A DNA stretch of 20,618 bases, taken from Candidatus Uhrbacteria bacterium (lineage in GTDB: Bacteria; Patescibacteriota; Patescibacteriia; UBA9934). Below, piece after piece: positions 1-6,906 of this stretch. The stretch covers positions 1 to 20,618 of the forward strand of contig CAITFQ010000078.1 in NCBI GenBank assembly GCA_903891735.1. Direction: 5' to 3'. The notes under the pieces were generated by a model. The model worked only from the letters and a program-made list of their open reading frames with translations, searched no databases and was not told where the DNA came from. A program made the translations under genes and the position numbers. Each line of letters opens with the position of its first letter. Position 1 is the first letter of the stretch.

Positions 1-588
1 AGCTCCGCCAGTCGCAACGTCGCCCAACAAGCCAAACTATTCTACTATGATTGCCTAGTCAAAGATGGTCACTGCAGTCCATCCGTTTGTGAAGACACTG
101 GTGCTAATTGGAAGCCTTCAAAATCCAATACTATCAGTCGAGACAGTAATTACAAATACTCCCTTGCTGGTAGTCTCGCCGGACTCGACATTGCGAGTAA
201 CGCCTCAACCATCATTGCGGCTATTGCTGCTGACAGCAAACCCAGCATGTGTCCTCACACCTCAAACGTAGCTATTGATATTATGCCCGATGGTTCCAAT
301 GGCTACTGTGCAAATGTTAGCTTAATGGATAGCATGGCTAAAATCATGACCGACCCAGCCTACGGTTTCTGTCGACTGGATATTGAAGCCTGGCATTTTG
401 AACTCGATAACGTAAAAGTTGATAAAGATAGTTGTCATACTTCCAACACTAACTCACACACTACCGTTGGCGATACTCCAGACAGTACTTGCAGCGTTTG
501 GAATTATCGTAATCATTGCTGTTACGCCGCCACCGATCCAAAAACTCCAGCCACAAACATGTGCCCTACTGGCACTAAATGCAATTAA
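1..588 (+). CDS. Cysteine-rich probable exported protein, 3' part only
   Basis: Frame 1 is open from the first base of the window to a TAA at 586-588, giving about 195 residues with no start in view, so the gene begins upstream of the window. The visible part contains 12 cysteines, including a CC pair near the end and a terminal Cys-Asn, plus many Asn, Ser, Thr and Asp residues. That composition fits a disulfide-stabilised, cell-surface or secreted protein. No membrane segment is visible in this part, and I recognise no domain. An internal ATG at 247 gives a shorter reading of the same frame, but the upstream codons remain sensible (for example a run reading AGSLAGLDIASNAS). It points the same way as radA, with about 52 bases between them. 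Function unknown. Confidence 0.6.
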   Translation, partial: SSASRNVAQQAKLFYYDCLVKDGHCSPSVCEDTGANWKPSKSNTISRDSNYKYSLAGSLAGLDIASNASTIIAAIAADSKPSMCPHTSNVAIDIMPDGSNGYCANVSLMDSMAKIMTDPAYGFCRLDIEAWHFELDNVKVDKDSCHTSNTNSHTTVGDTPDSTCSVWNYRNHCCYAATDPKTPATNMCPTGTKCN

Positions 589-612
589 TGATAAAATAGT
601 GCGGAGTTTAAG

Positions 613-623
613 GGGTCAGGTCT
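613..623 (+). repeat. GGGTCAGGTCT motif, copy 1 (possible REP-type relic)
   Basis: The 11-base string GGGTCAGGTCT lies 18 bases upstream of the radA start codon and recurs inverted at 6894-6904. From memory, strings like this accompany REP elements and IS200-like REP-associated transposases in many bacteria. No transposase is in this window, so this is only a possible relic. Confidence 0.3.
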
Positions 624-640
624 TTACTTTTTACCTCTCT

Positions 641-1924
641 ATGTTCTTCTGCTCCAAATGCGACTCCCAATACAGTAAATGGCAAGGCCGTTGCCCCGAA
701 TGCGGCGGCTGGGGGACGCTGAGCGAAGAAGCTGGTACGGCGCCTGGCAAAGCGCCTAGTCTGACATCATCAAAAGCCAAACCCGCGCCTGTCCTCAAAC
801 TCAGCGCCGCGAGCCAAGCCGAAGTTAAGCGTACGCCAACCGGCCTGTCCGAACTCGACCGCGTACTCTCCGGCGGCCTCGTGGCTGGTTCAGTTACACT
901 TCTCGCCGGCGAACCTGGCATCGGTAAATCAACCCTCGTCGCCCAATTGGCTCACGCCCTCCCTGGCCTCACTTACTACGCTTCTGGCGAGGAATCCGAA
1001 GGCCAAGTCCTCTTGCGCTTCACCCGCCTCGGCTTATCCACCGACGCCATCGTCTTCAGCAACGCTGTGGAGATCGGCAGTATTCTCGCCGCCGCCAAAA
1101 CACAAAACCCCTCCCTCCTCATCATCGACTCCATTCAAACCATGATGGTGGATGGCCTAGAAGCTTTCCCCGGTACCCCGAACGCAGTACGCGCGGCCAC
1201 CAGCGAACTCATCAACTACGCCAAAAGCAACAACGTGCCCGTCCTCATCATCGGCCAAGTCACCAAAGACGGCGGCATTGCCGGCCCCAAAACACTCGAG
1301 CATCTCGTCGACACTTTGCTCACCCTCGAAGGCGATCCTGACTCTTCCTACCGCATTCTCAGGAGCAGCAAAAACCGTTTCGGCAGTACGGACGAAGTGG
1401 GCGTGTTCGAGATGACCGAGGCTGGCATGACCGCCGTGGAAAATCCCTCCGCCAAATTCTTAGCCGAACGCGTCGCTGGTCCCGGCTCTGTCGTCACCTG
1501 CATCATGGAAGGCTCCCGTCCATTCCTCCTCGAAGTCCAAGCGCTGGTCGACAAATCTCTCTTCCCTAATCCGGTCCGCCGCACCTCCGGCTTTGACGCC
1601 AGCCGCTTACAAATGCTGCTCGCCATTCTCGGCAAACGATGCAACCTTCGCACCGGTGACCTCGACGTTTACGTCAACGTCGTCGGCGGCATGAAGGTAA
1701 CAGAAAAAGCGGCGGACCTCGCGGTCGCTGCCGCCATCATTAGCGCTATCAAAAACGTCGCCCTCCCCGCCGACGCTATCGTTATCGGCGAACTCGGCTT
1801 GGGCGGCGAAATCCGCTCCGTCCCTTTCCTCGATCGCCGTCTCAAAGAAGCGGATCGCCTCGGCTGCAAAACCCTCCTCACTCCCAAAACTCTCAAAAAC
1901 GTCAGCGATGTCTTCAATAAATAA
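641..1924 (+). CDS. radA: DNA repair protein RadA (branch-migration helicase)
   Basis: The 427-aa product has the full RadA/Sms layout. An N-terminal C4 zinc finger is formed by C4, C7, C18 and C21. A RecA-like ATPase core follows, with Walker A GEPGIGKST (90-98) and a Walker B segment LLIIDSI (159-165). The RadA-specific KNRFG motif is at 244-248. The C-terminal Lon-protease-like domain spans about 300-420 and includes GELGLGGEIRSV. RadA drives branch migration of recombination intermediates, and in naturally transformable bacteria it helps integrate incoming single-stranded DNA. The ATG at 641 is chosen because it puts the zinc finger at the usual position. The frame stays open further upstream, but that stretch overlaps the preceding gene and does not resemble RadA. 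No strong Shine-Dalgarno precedes 641. The gene converges on recG. Confidence 0.95.
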   Translation: MFFCSKCDSQYSKWQGRCPECGGWGTLSEEAGTAPGKAPSLTSSKAKPAPVLKLSAASQAEVKRTPTGLSELDRVLSGGLVAGSVTLLAGEPGIGKSTLVAQLAHALPGLTYYASGEESEGQVLLRFTRLGLSTDAIVFSNAVEIGSILAAAKTQNPSLLIIDSIQTMMVDGLEAFPGTPNAVRAATSELINYAKSNNVPVLIIGQVTKDGGIAGPKTLEHLVDTLLTLEGDPDSSYRILRSSKNRFGSTDEVGVFEMTEAGMTAVENPSAKFLAERVAGPGSVVTCIMEGSRPFLLEVQALVDKSLFPNPVRRTSGFDASRLQMLLAILGKRCNLRTGDLDVYVNVVGGMKVTEKAADLAVAAAIISAIKNVALPADAIVIGELGLGGEIRSVPFLDRRLKEADRLGCKTLLTPKTLKNVSDVFNK

Positions 1925-1925
1925 C

Positions 1926-2053
1926 CTAAAAACTTTCCAGTTGAGACTAGTTTCGTTGAACAACAAACAAATATTTCGAGGCTTAGTTGGTGCTAAGTTG
2001 AGAAAGATTTGTGTAGTTGTGAGACGAAAATAGGCCGACTGGGAAGTTTTTAG
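1926..2053. repeat. Nested inverted-repeat / structured element, copy 1
   Basis: The element fills the gap between the convergent radA and recG stops. The outer arms pair over 18 positions (1926-1943 with 2036-2053) with two G-U pairs. An inner stem pairs 1947-1956 with 2024-2033 around one G-A mismatch. A third stem is 1960-1964/2016-2020 continuing as 1968-1972/2007-2011. The apical hairpin is CTTAG (1982-1986), loop TTGGTG, CTAAG (1993-1997). The same architecture and core motifs recur at 7473-7597. The A/T-rich arms could also terminate both genes. Its function is unknown; a folded RNA, a hairpin mobile element or a bidirectional terminator are all possible. Confidence 0.75.
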
Positions 2054-4126
2054 CTATTCAAAGTGTACTTCTTGCGCATACGCCATCATCCGTTCACGCA
2101 ATTTCGGATACTGCTTCAAATCCATATCCTGGTCCAGCAATTCCTTGGCAAAATCCTTCGCCTTACTAATCACATCAATATCCGCGTACGTGCCGAGTTT
2201 GAACTCCTCAAACCCGCTTTGTCGCGTCCCAAACACGTCACCTGGACCACGCAAACGTAAGTCAGCCTCAGCCAACTCAAACCCGTCCTGGCTGTTCACC
2301 AGCGCCATCAAGCGTTCCTTCGCCATCGGGGACAGCATCGCACTGGCATGCAAATAACACTGACTGCCGTGTTCACCACGACCAACGCGACCTCGCAACT
2401 GGTGCAATTGCGCTAAGCCAAACCGCTCAGCACCTTCCACATACATCACAGTCGCGTTCTGCACGTCGATGCCCACCTCCACCACCGTCGTCGCAATCAA
2501 CATATCAAACTCCCCGGCCGCAAACGCCCGCATCACCCCATCCTTCTCCTTAGTTTTCAATTTACCGTGCAACATCGCCAAACGGTAACCCGCAAACGGC
2601 CCTTCACTAAAACTACTAAACACCTCATTAACACTCTGCACACCAAGCGCATCACTCTCCTCGATCAACGGACACACTACGAACACCTGACGGCCATTAT
2701 CCATGTCCTGGCGCATCTTGGCATAAGCCTCGCCTTCCCGCCCGACATCCACAATATGCGTGGCGATCGGCTGACGTCCGGCCGGATACTCATCCAACAA
2801 CGAACGATCCAAATCGCCATACACCACCAACGCCAAAGAACGCGGAATCGGCGTCGCCGTCATGGACAACAAATGCGGAATCCCGTCCTTATCTCCCTGC
2901 TTATCCTTCAACGCCTGTCGTTGCTTAACGCCAAAGCGGTGTTGTTCGTCCACCACAATCAAACCCAAACGCATGAACAACACTTGCTCCGTCAACAAAG
3001 CATGTGTGCCCACCACCAAGTCGACATCGCCATTACGCAATGCTTCGAGCAACTGCTCTTTCGTCACTTCTTTCCCGTGAATTCGGCGTTTCGTCCGCGT
3101 GTATAAAGCAATCCGCAAACGATTGCCCAACAATCGTTCCAACGTCTTCGCGTGCTGTTCCGCTAAAATCTCCGTCGGTGCCAACATGGAAGTTTGCCAA
3201 CCTGACGCCGCGGCATTCACTGCCACGAGCGCCGCCACGGCCGTCTTACCGCTACCCACGTCACCCTCGAGCAAACGGTTCATCGGCTCGGTCCTATCCA
3301 TGTCCTTAATAATCGCCCAAACCGCCTTCTTTTGCGCGCCCGTCAAAGTAAACGGCAACTCGCTAATCGCTGCCTTCACCTCTTTCTCATCAAACTTAAT
3401 CTTCGGCGCTTTCTGCTTCTGCAGATCACGTCGACTCTTGGCGTGCAACAACTGGTGCAGCAAAAACTCGTCGAACTTCAATCTATAAATCGCTTTATCC
3501 TTCGTCTCCGCCGACTCTGGGAAATGCATTTCCCGCAGCGCCGCACCGAGTGGCTGCAAGCGCAAATCAGTCTTAATATACTCCGGCATCCATTCCGCTA
3601 CTTCCGGCACGCACACAATCGCCTTCTCCGCGACTAGTCTGCGCGACTTCTGCGTCAACGCTCCGGTCAAGCGGTAAATCGGCACAATTCGTCCCGTATG
3701 CTTGGCTGTGGAAGACTTACCAATCACCTCGTATGCCGGATTAACCAACGCCAATCCGTAGCGATCGTCGACCTTGCCAGCCAATGAAACAATCACGCCC
3801 GGCTTCAAAACTTTCGTCAAAAAACCCTGGTGAAACCAAGTTGCCTTCATGCTCCCACTGCCGTCCTCCACAATCGCCTCCGTCACCATCATTCGTCGCG
3901 ACTGACTACTCTTGCGGTTCTCAATCGCGCTAATACGGCCTTGCACCGTCACCTTCATGCCAGCTTGCACTTCCGCAATCTGCAGCACGTTGCTCAAATC
4001 ATCATACCTAAAAGGAAAATCGTACAGCGCCTGCTCCAAGGTTTGCAGCCCCAAACGCGCAAAATCGCGCGCCTTAACCGACCCCACCCCGCGCACCATG
4101 GAAATTTCTTGGCTCAAACAAGCCAT
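2054..4126 (-). CDS. recG: ATP-dependent DNA helicase RecG
   Basis: The 690-aa protein is normal RecG length. The N-terminal wedge/OB domain (about 1-240) binds branched DNA and opens with a GVGSVKA helix-hairpin-like segment. The helicase core has Walker A GDVGSGKT (288-295), the DEQH box (393-396, in DEQHRFG), motif III SMTATPIPRS (421-430) and motif VI QLRGRVGRG (576-584). The RecG-specific TRG region follows, with DLRLRGPGDVFGTRQSG at 622-638. RecG remodels stalled forks and Holliday junctions. The start at 4126 gives the expected N-terminus; M10 is an alternative. A likely promoter lies at 4157-4184. It converges on radA, so two branch-migration enzymes are neighbours. Confidence 0.96.
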   Translation of the reverse strand: MACLSQEISMVRGVGSVKARDFARLGLQTLEQALYDFPFRYDDLSNVLQIAEVQAGMKVTVQGRISAIENRKSSQSRRMMVTEAIVEDGSGSMKATWFHQGFLTKVLKPGVIVSLAGKVDDRYGLALVNPAYEVIGKSSTAKHTGRIVPIYRLTGALTQKSRRLVAEKAIVCVPEVAEWMPEYIKTDLRLQPLGAALREMHFPESAETKDKAIYRLKFDEFLLHQLLHAKSRRDLQKQKAPKIKFDEKEVKAAISELPFTLTGAQKKAVWAIIKDMDRTEPMNRLLEGDVGSGKTAVAALVAVNAAASGWQTSMLAPTEILAEQHAKTLERLLGNRLRIALYTRTKRRIHGKEVTKEQLLEALRNGDVDLVVGTHALLTEQVLFMRLGLIVVDEQHRFGVKQRQALKDKQGDKDGIPHLLSMTATPIPRSLALVVYGDLDRSLLDEYPAGRQPIATHIVDVGREGEAYAKMRQDMDNGRQVFVVCPLIEESDALGVQSVNEVFSSFSEGPFAGYRLAMLHGKLKTKEKDGVMRAFAAGEFDMLIATTVVEVGIDVQNATVMYVEGAERFGLAQLHQLRGRVGRGEHGSQCYLHASAMLSPMAKERLMALVNSQDGFELAEADLRLRGPGDVFGTRQSGFEEFKLGTYADIDVISKAKDFAKELLDQDMDLKQYPKLRERMMAYAQEVHFE

Positions 4127-4156
4127 AATTTTTTCAACGATTTTTAAAGTCGACCC

Positions 4157-4184
4157 ATTCTACCATAATATGGCCAAAAGTAAA
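4157..4184 (-). promoter_or_regulatory. Probable sigma-70 promoter for recG
   Basis: On the minus strand, TTTACT (4179-4184) and TAGAAT (4157-4162) are separated by 16 bases. The predicted transcript start falls about 25 bases before the recG ATG. The match is by eye. Confidence 0.4.
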
Positions 4185-4238
4185 GCTCGACCTTGGCTCG
4201 CAGAGGCGAACCACAAGTCGAGCAAAACGACGACGCAC

Positions 4239-4643
4239 TCACCCGGCATACGTAGCCTGCCACGTTGCACGGCTCATAATCAGGCCACGTTCCCGCGAAC
4301 CAGCCGGCTCGACCATGACCACCAGATCCTGTTCGTGCGCACCCCAGCCCATGACCTCGAACTGACAAGTCGTCAGGTGCCAACCAGCTTGCGGCGCTGG
4401 CAAAATATCGCGAACCCGGAAGTGCACCTCTCGTGTCTGCCACAATCCACGAACCGACTCCTCGGACTCACTGGCCTCATCCTCAGGCCCCACCAACCGC
4501 ACGAACCACGCCGGTGGTACTCGTTTAGGAAATCTGAACTTGAGCGAAAACGCCCGGTTTGGGTCCAACCCATACATCCGGTAATCGCCAAAATCCACTA
4601 CCTCACAGGCCGCACACTCGACTCGAACCAGTTCTCGATTCAT
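4239..4643 (-). CDS. Hypothetical protein, 134 aa
   Basis: The ORF starts with ATG at 4643 behind an excellent ribosome site (AAGGAG, about 6 bases upstream), which strongly supports translation. The product is probably soluble, with no signal peptide or membrane helix, and has a CAAC motif near residues 10-13. It is rich in Trp, Arg, Glu and Val, and a central acidic stretch (about 52-63) separates two beta-rich halves. I recognise no family. It lies upstream of recG on the same strand, but recG seems to have its own promoter in the 112-base gap. A second frame across the same DNA (4144-4443) ends in a CSTCG string but has no start signal and is taken as a shadow. Confidence 0.65.
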   Translation of the reverse strand: MNRELVRVECAACEVVDFGDYRMYGLDPNRAFSLKFRFPKRVPPAWFVRLVGPEDEASESEESVRGLWQTREVHFRVRDILPAPQAGWHLTTCQFEVMGWGAHEQDLVVMVEPAGSRERGLIMSRATWQATYAG

Positions 4644-4670
4644 GTTCGCTCCTTGCCGTTAGGCACTTTT

Positions 4671-4676
4671 ACTATA
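4671..4676 (-). promoter_or_regulatory. Possible -10 box for the 134-aa gene
   Basis: TATAGT on the minus strand lies about 28 bases before the ATG at 4643. No convincing -35 sits at standard spacing; TTCGAC is found 19 bases upstream. Confidence 0.3.
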
Positions 4677-4714
4677 GCATCTAGCAAAGCAGATAGTCGA
4701 ACCTTGTGGTAAGC

Positions 4715-4720
4715 TATACT
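4715..4720 (+). promoter_or_regulatory. Possible -10 box for the 70-aa zinc-ribbon gene
   Basis: TATACT lies about 22 bases before the ATG at 4743, in the short divergent gap between two small genes. No clear -35 is seen. Confidence 0.3.
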
Positions 4721-4742
4721 TACCATCTTAAAAGCAACTATT

Positions 4743-4955
4743 ATGAGCTTCACTCCTATCCCCGATCCCAACATTGTCGCCAAGTATACCAGCGAGTGCC
4801 CCAAATGCGGCGGCAAGGAAATCTGGACCGGCATCACCGGCTTGCATGTCGATAAAACTTATTACCAAATGACCTGTCAAGAATGCGTCACCGACAGCAC
4901 CGGCTGGGAATGGCACGCCGCTTGGGATCAGCCAAACAAAAATACCACGGTCTAA
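4743..4955 (+). CDS. Small zinc-ribbon protein, 70 aa
   Basis: Two CxxC knuckles, C19/C22 (in CPKCGGK) and C45/C48 (in CQEC), are 22 residues apart, which is the pattern of a single zinc ribbon. An aromatic segment WEWHAAW (about 55-61) and a short polar tail follow. Such small ribbons often bind nucleic acid or protein partners, but nothing here fixes the role. No Shine-Dalgarno is evident; a -10-like TATACT lies upstream, and the gene is divergent from the 134-aa gene. Its TAA stop forms part of the loop of a hairpin (4942-4965) that also serves as the minus-strand terminator of the facing tRNA-Ser gene. Confidence 0.65.
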   Translation: MSFTPIPDPNIVAKYTSECPKCGGKEIWTGITGLHVDKTYYQMTCQECVTDSTGWEWHAAWDQPNKNTTV

Positions 4956-4965
4956 ACCGTGATAT
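4942..4965 (-). terminator. Rho-independent terminator after tRNA-Ser(TGA)
   Basis: A 10-position stem (4942-4951 with 4956-4965, one mismatch) encloses loop CTAA. On the minus strand it is followed by a T-rich tail ending TTTTTG. The loop contains the stop codon of the opposing 70-aa gene, so 3' ends overlap. Confidence 0.7.
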
Positions 4966-4970
4966 TCATG

Positions 4971-5058
4971 TGGCGGAGAGGGAGAGATTCGAACTCTCGG
5001 AGGCTTTCACCTCGACGGTTTTCAAGACCGTTACCATAAACCACTCGGTCACCTCTCC
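4971..5058 (-). tRNA. tRNA-Ser (anticodon TGA)
   Basis: This is an 88-base class II tRNA. Acceptor GGAGAGG pairs perfectly with CCTCTCC, then discriminator G and an encoded CCA. The anticodon stem ACGGT/ACCGT carries loop CTTGAAA, so the anticodon is TGA, reading UCN serine codons. A long variable arm and the T-loop string GTTCGAATC are present. It has a likely promoter at 5089-5117 and a terminator at 4942-4965, so it looks like a single-gene transcript. Confidence 0.96.
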
Positions 5059-5088
5059 GTACTTTTACCCCACTTATGGGTCGCCAAA

Positions 5089-5117
5089 ATACTAACCGAA
5101 AATCGACTTTTCGTAAA
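5089..5117 (-). promoter_or_regulatory. Probable promoter for tRNA-Ser(TGA)
   Basis: On the minus strand, TTTACG (5112-5117) and TAGTAT (5089-5094) are spaced 17 bases apart. The expected transcript start is about 24 bases before the mature tRNA 5' end. Confidence 0.45.
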
Positions 5118-5147
5118 GTGTAGGCTTCTTTCCGACTCGACCATTAC

Positions 5148-5177
5148 AAAAATTCCAGACCGAAGTCTGGAATTTTT
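5148..5177 (-). terminator. Rho-independent terminator after tRNA-Ser(GCT)
   Basis: A perfect 13-bp stem (5148-5160 with 5165-5177) is closed on the minus strand by a C(UUCG)G tetraloop and ends in a T run. It begins one base after the encoded CCA of the upstream tRNA. Confidence 0.9.
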
Positions 5178-5267
5178 TGGCGGAGAGAAGAGGATTCGAA
5201 CCTCTGGTACCCTTTCAGGTACGCAGGTTTAGCAAACCTGTGCCTTAAGCCACTCGGCCACCTCTCC
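5178..5267 (-). tRNA. tRNA-Ser (anticodon GCT)
   Basis: This is a 90-base class II tRNA. Acceptor GGAGAGG pairs with TCTCTCC (one G-U), then discriminator G and an encoded CCA. The anticodon stem CAGGT/ACCTG with loop TTGCTAA gives anticodon GCT for AGC/AGU serine codons. A long variable arm is present. Its acceptor sequence nearly matches the neighbouring tRNA-Ser(TGA), as expected for recognition by one SerRS. No clear promoter was found upstream, where a GC-rich hairpin sits instead. Confidence 0.96.
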
Positions 5268-5272
5268 GTACT

Positions 5273-5305
5273 CGCGGACGCAACGGCCTGCCGTTCGCGT
5301 TCGCG
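5273..5305. other. GC-rich hairpin upstream of tRNA-Ser(GCT)
   Basis: Bases 5273-5286 pair with 5291-5305 as a 14-bp stem with one bulged C (5296), one G-T pair and loop CCTG. The rest of 5306-5465 is GC-rich, without a gene, and contains the core GAGCGTCAGCGA on the minus strand, which also occurs inside the dispersed repeat at 10212. Role unknown. Confidence 0.45.
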
Positions 5306-5448
5306 GAAAACTACCTCACGCTCACTCTCGGCGCGTTGGCCGCTCGTCTCGCCTCGCTGACGCTCGGCGGGGGCTCGTAAGTCGCGCTAATGCGCTCCTT
5401 AGTGGCTCAGTGAATCGTGAAAGCTCCACAAGGGTAACCGATAAACAA

Positions 5449-5477
5449 GATGTTTTCAAGGGGCGGTGTGGTATAAT
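5449..5477 (+). promoter_or_regulatory. -10 box TATAAT for the 170-aa membrane protein gene
   Basis: A perfect TATAAT lies at 5472-5477 with only a weak -35. The predicted start near 5484 rules out the upstream in-frame ATG at 5466 and supports translation from 5505. Confidence 0.5.
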
Positions 5478-5504
5478 GTTAATAGGACTGAGGTTAAGCA
5501 AAAT

Positions 5505-6017
5505 ATGGCCGATAAAAAAGAGAAAAAAGAGGCGGCAGGGATTGATGCGGGCGCATCAATCATCAGCTGGGAGACCTGGGAGTACCCGCCGGTTGAGCGA
5601 TCACGTCGGTGGTATGTGATTGCCAGTATTTTAGGCTTAGGTTTATTGCTTTATTCTCTAGTAACAGGGAATTTTGTGTTCGCGGTGATCGTAATTATGT
5701 TTGCGGTTATTACCCTAATGCGTGATATTCGTAAGCCTGATCGGGTGGAGATTCATATTACGACCGGTGGCGTCGTTTTTGGCCATGATTATTATCCGTA
5801 TCAGGACGTGCGTGATTTTTCCATTATCTATAATCCGCCAGATGTTAAGACGTTGTATGTAGCTTTCCATGGAGCATTGGCGCCAACTTTGACCGTGCCT
5901 TTGGAAGATATGAACCCAAATGACGTCCGTAAGGCACTTTTGCCATATGCCTTCGAAAACCTCAATAGAGAGCGGGAATACTTGACAGATATGCTCTCCA
6001 GGCTGTATAAACTCTGA
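5505..6017 (+). CDS. Two-helix membrane protein, 170 aa, unknown function
   Basis: A charged Lys-rich N-terminus (ADKKEKKEA) precedes a short Trp/Pro-rich segment. Two closely spaced membrane helices lie at about 36-53 and 55-72, joined by a tight turn (VTGNF). A soluble 95-residue C-terminal part follows. Its alternating strands, then a terminal helix (FENLNREREYL), resemble a bacterial PH-like fold, but that is only an impression. The ATG at 5505 is chosen over 5466 because the TATAAT at 5472-5477 would lie downstream of the earlier ATG, and because GAGG occurs about 11 bases before 5505. The 3' end carries the promoter of the next gene, tRNA-Arg. Confidence 0.75.
   Translation: MADKKEKKEAAGIDAGASIISWETWEYPPVERSRRWYVIASILGLGLLLYSLVTGNFVFAVIVIMFAVITLMRDIRKPDRVEIHITTGGVVFGHDYYPYQDVRDFSIIYNPPDVKTLYVAFHGALAPTLTVPLEDMNPNDVRKALLPYAFENLNREREYLTDMLSRLYKL
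5982..6011 (+). promoter_or_regulatory. Promoter for tRNA-Arg inside the upstream gene
   Basis: TTGACA (5982-5987) and TATAAA (6006-6011) are 18 bases apart, the best -35/-10 pair in the window. It lies within the last codons of the 170-aa gene and would start a transcript near 6018, about 60 bases before the mature tRNA. Confidence 0.6.
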
Positions 6018-6077
6018 GCAATTCGTACTTTTTGCACGGATTAAATACGCTTCACAAATGGCTTGGCCATTTGTTAC

Positions 6078-6154
6078 GCGCTCGTAGCTCAGTTGGATAG
6101 AGCATCAGCTTGCGGAGCTGAGGGTCGTACGTTCGAGTCGTGCCGGGCGCACCA
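6078..6154 (+). tRNA. tRNA-Arg (anticodon GCG)
   Basis: The 77-base cloverleaf has acceptor GCGCTCG pairing with CGGGCGC (one T-G), a D-arm GCTC/GAGC, and anticodon stem TCAGC/GCTGA with loop TTGCGGA. The T-arm is GTACG/CGTGC with loop TTCGAGT (one T-G pair), followed by discriminator A and an encoded CCA. The anticodon reads GCG, whereas bacteria normally use ACG (deaminated to ICG) for CGN arginine codons. A strong promoter lies upstream and a terminator directly follows. Confidence 0.93.
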
Positions 6155-6155
6155 T

Positions 6156-6184
6156 AAAAATCCCAGCTTTGGCTGGGTTTTTTT
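6156..6184 (+). terminator. Rho-independent terminator, probably bidirectional
   Basis: Stem CCCAGC/GCTGGG (6162-6167 with 6172-6177) is flanked by five A on the left and seven T on the right. It ends the tRNA-Arg transcript and, read on the minus strand, also the comF end of the long T4SS-type cluster. Confidence 0.85.
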
Positions 6185-6198
6185 GTTATAATCCACAG

Positions 6199-6876
6199 CT
6201 ATTTTCCTCGCGCCAACGTCAACCCAAACACCTCCTCAACTCCCGCTGCCTTGAGCGTCCTCGCCCCCGCTGCCATCGTCGCCCCAGTTGTCCACACATC
6301 ATCCACCAACAAAACCCGCTGTGGACAACTACTGGGGTCAGGGGAGGCAGAAAAAGAAAACGGCGAATCCACCATAGCAGCTAATCGTTCCTCAACACTC
6401 CTATCGGCCTGATGCCCCACCGTTCGCCTTTTCTCCAACAACGACATCATCGGCACCCCCGTCAGCTTACTCAGCCACTTCGCTATTTCCTCCGCCTGGT
6501 CAAACCCTCGTTCACATTTTCTTTGCTTACTTAATGGTAACGGCACAATCGCTTCAACCTTATTCATACCTAATGTCAAAACAAAAGTCGCCAACTGCGG
6601 CGCCAACCTCTTCTTTAAAATCTCCCACGCCGACTGATCATAATTGTACTTCCACGACGTTATTAACTCTCTCGCCACCGGATTCGCATACGGCAACAAC
6701 GCCCACAGCTTCCTAAGCTCGGACTCCCGCAATTCCTCTTCACTCTCCAGCACTTTCGGTTTCTCCGGATTCCACCCCGCATCACACGCCCCACACAGCA
6801 AACTACCCTCGACGCCACAATCAACACAAAACCGCGGAAACACCGCCTCTAGTATTCGTTGCCCCAGATCAACCAT
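6199..6876 (-). CDS. comF: ComF family protein (phosphoribosyltransferase-like, DNA uptake)
   Basis: The 225-aa product has an N-terminal double-CxxC zinc finger (C17, C20, C28, C31). The family signature around QRKCERGFDQAEEIAK follows (118-133). The PRPP-binding loop VLLVDDVWTTGATM is at 188-201. ComF proteins are needed for natural transformation in several bacteria, where they act in the cytoplasm on incoming single-stranded DNA, although their chemistry is not settled. The ATG at 6876 has an upstream AGGAA at reasonable spacing. Only 30 bases separate it from the virB8-like gene upstream, so it probably belongs to the same transcript. The shared terminator lies just past its stop. Confidence 0.9.
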   Translation of the reverse strand: MVDLGQRILEAVFPRFCVDCGVEGSLLCGACDAGWNPEKPKVLESEEELRESELRKLWALLPYANPVARELITSWKYNYDQSAWEILKKRLAPQLATFVLTLGMNKVEAIVPLPLSKQRKCERGFDQAEEIAKWLSKLTGVPMMSLLEKRRTVGHQADRSVEERLAAMVDSPFSFSASPDPSSCPQRVLLVDDVWTTGATMAAGARTLKAAGVEEVFGLTLARGK

Positions 6877-6893
6877 ACAAAATTCCTGATTCC

Positions 6894-6904
6894 AGACCTG
6901 ACCC
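6894..6904 (-). repeat. GGGTCAGGTCT motif, copy 2 (inverted relative to copy 1)
   Basis: The same 11-base string as at 613-623, here on the minus strand and filling much of the 30-base gap between the virB8-like gene and comF. In both places it lies just upstream of a coding start. Confidence 0.3.
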
Positions 6905-6906
6905 TC

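Noticed and set aside
1926..2053. Reading the structured element simply as a bidirectional terminator
   Set aside because: The arms here are A/T-rich and might terminate, but the second copy lacks a T run, lies inside a probable operon, and shares internal motifs a terminator would not need.
4144..4443. 99-aa minus-strand ORF ending in a CSTCG string
   Set aside because: It overlaps the 134-aa gene, which has a strong AAGGAG site; the 99-aa frame lacks one, and a single CxxC is not evidence of a zinc ribbon.
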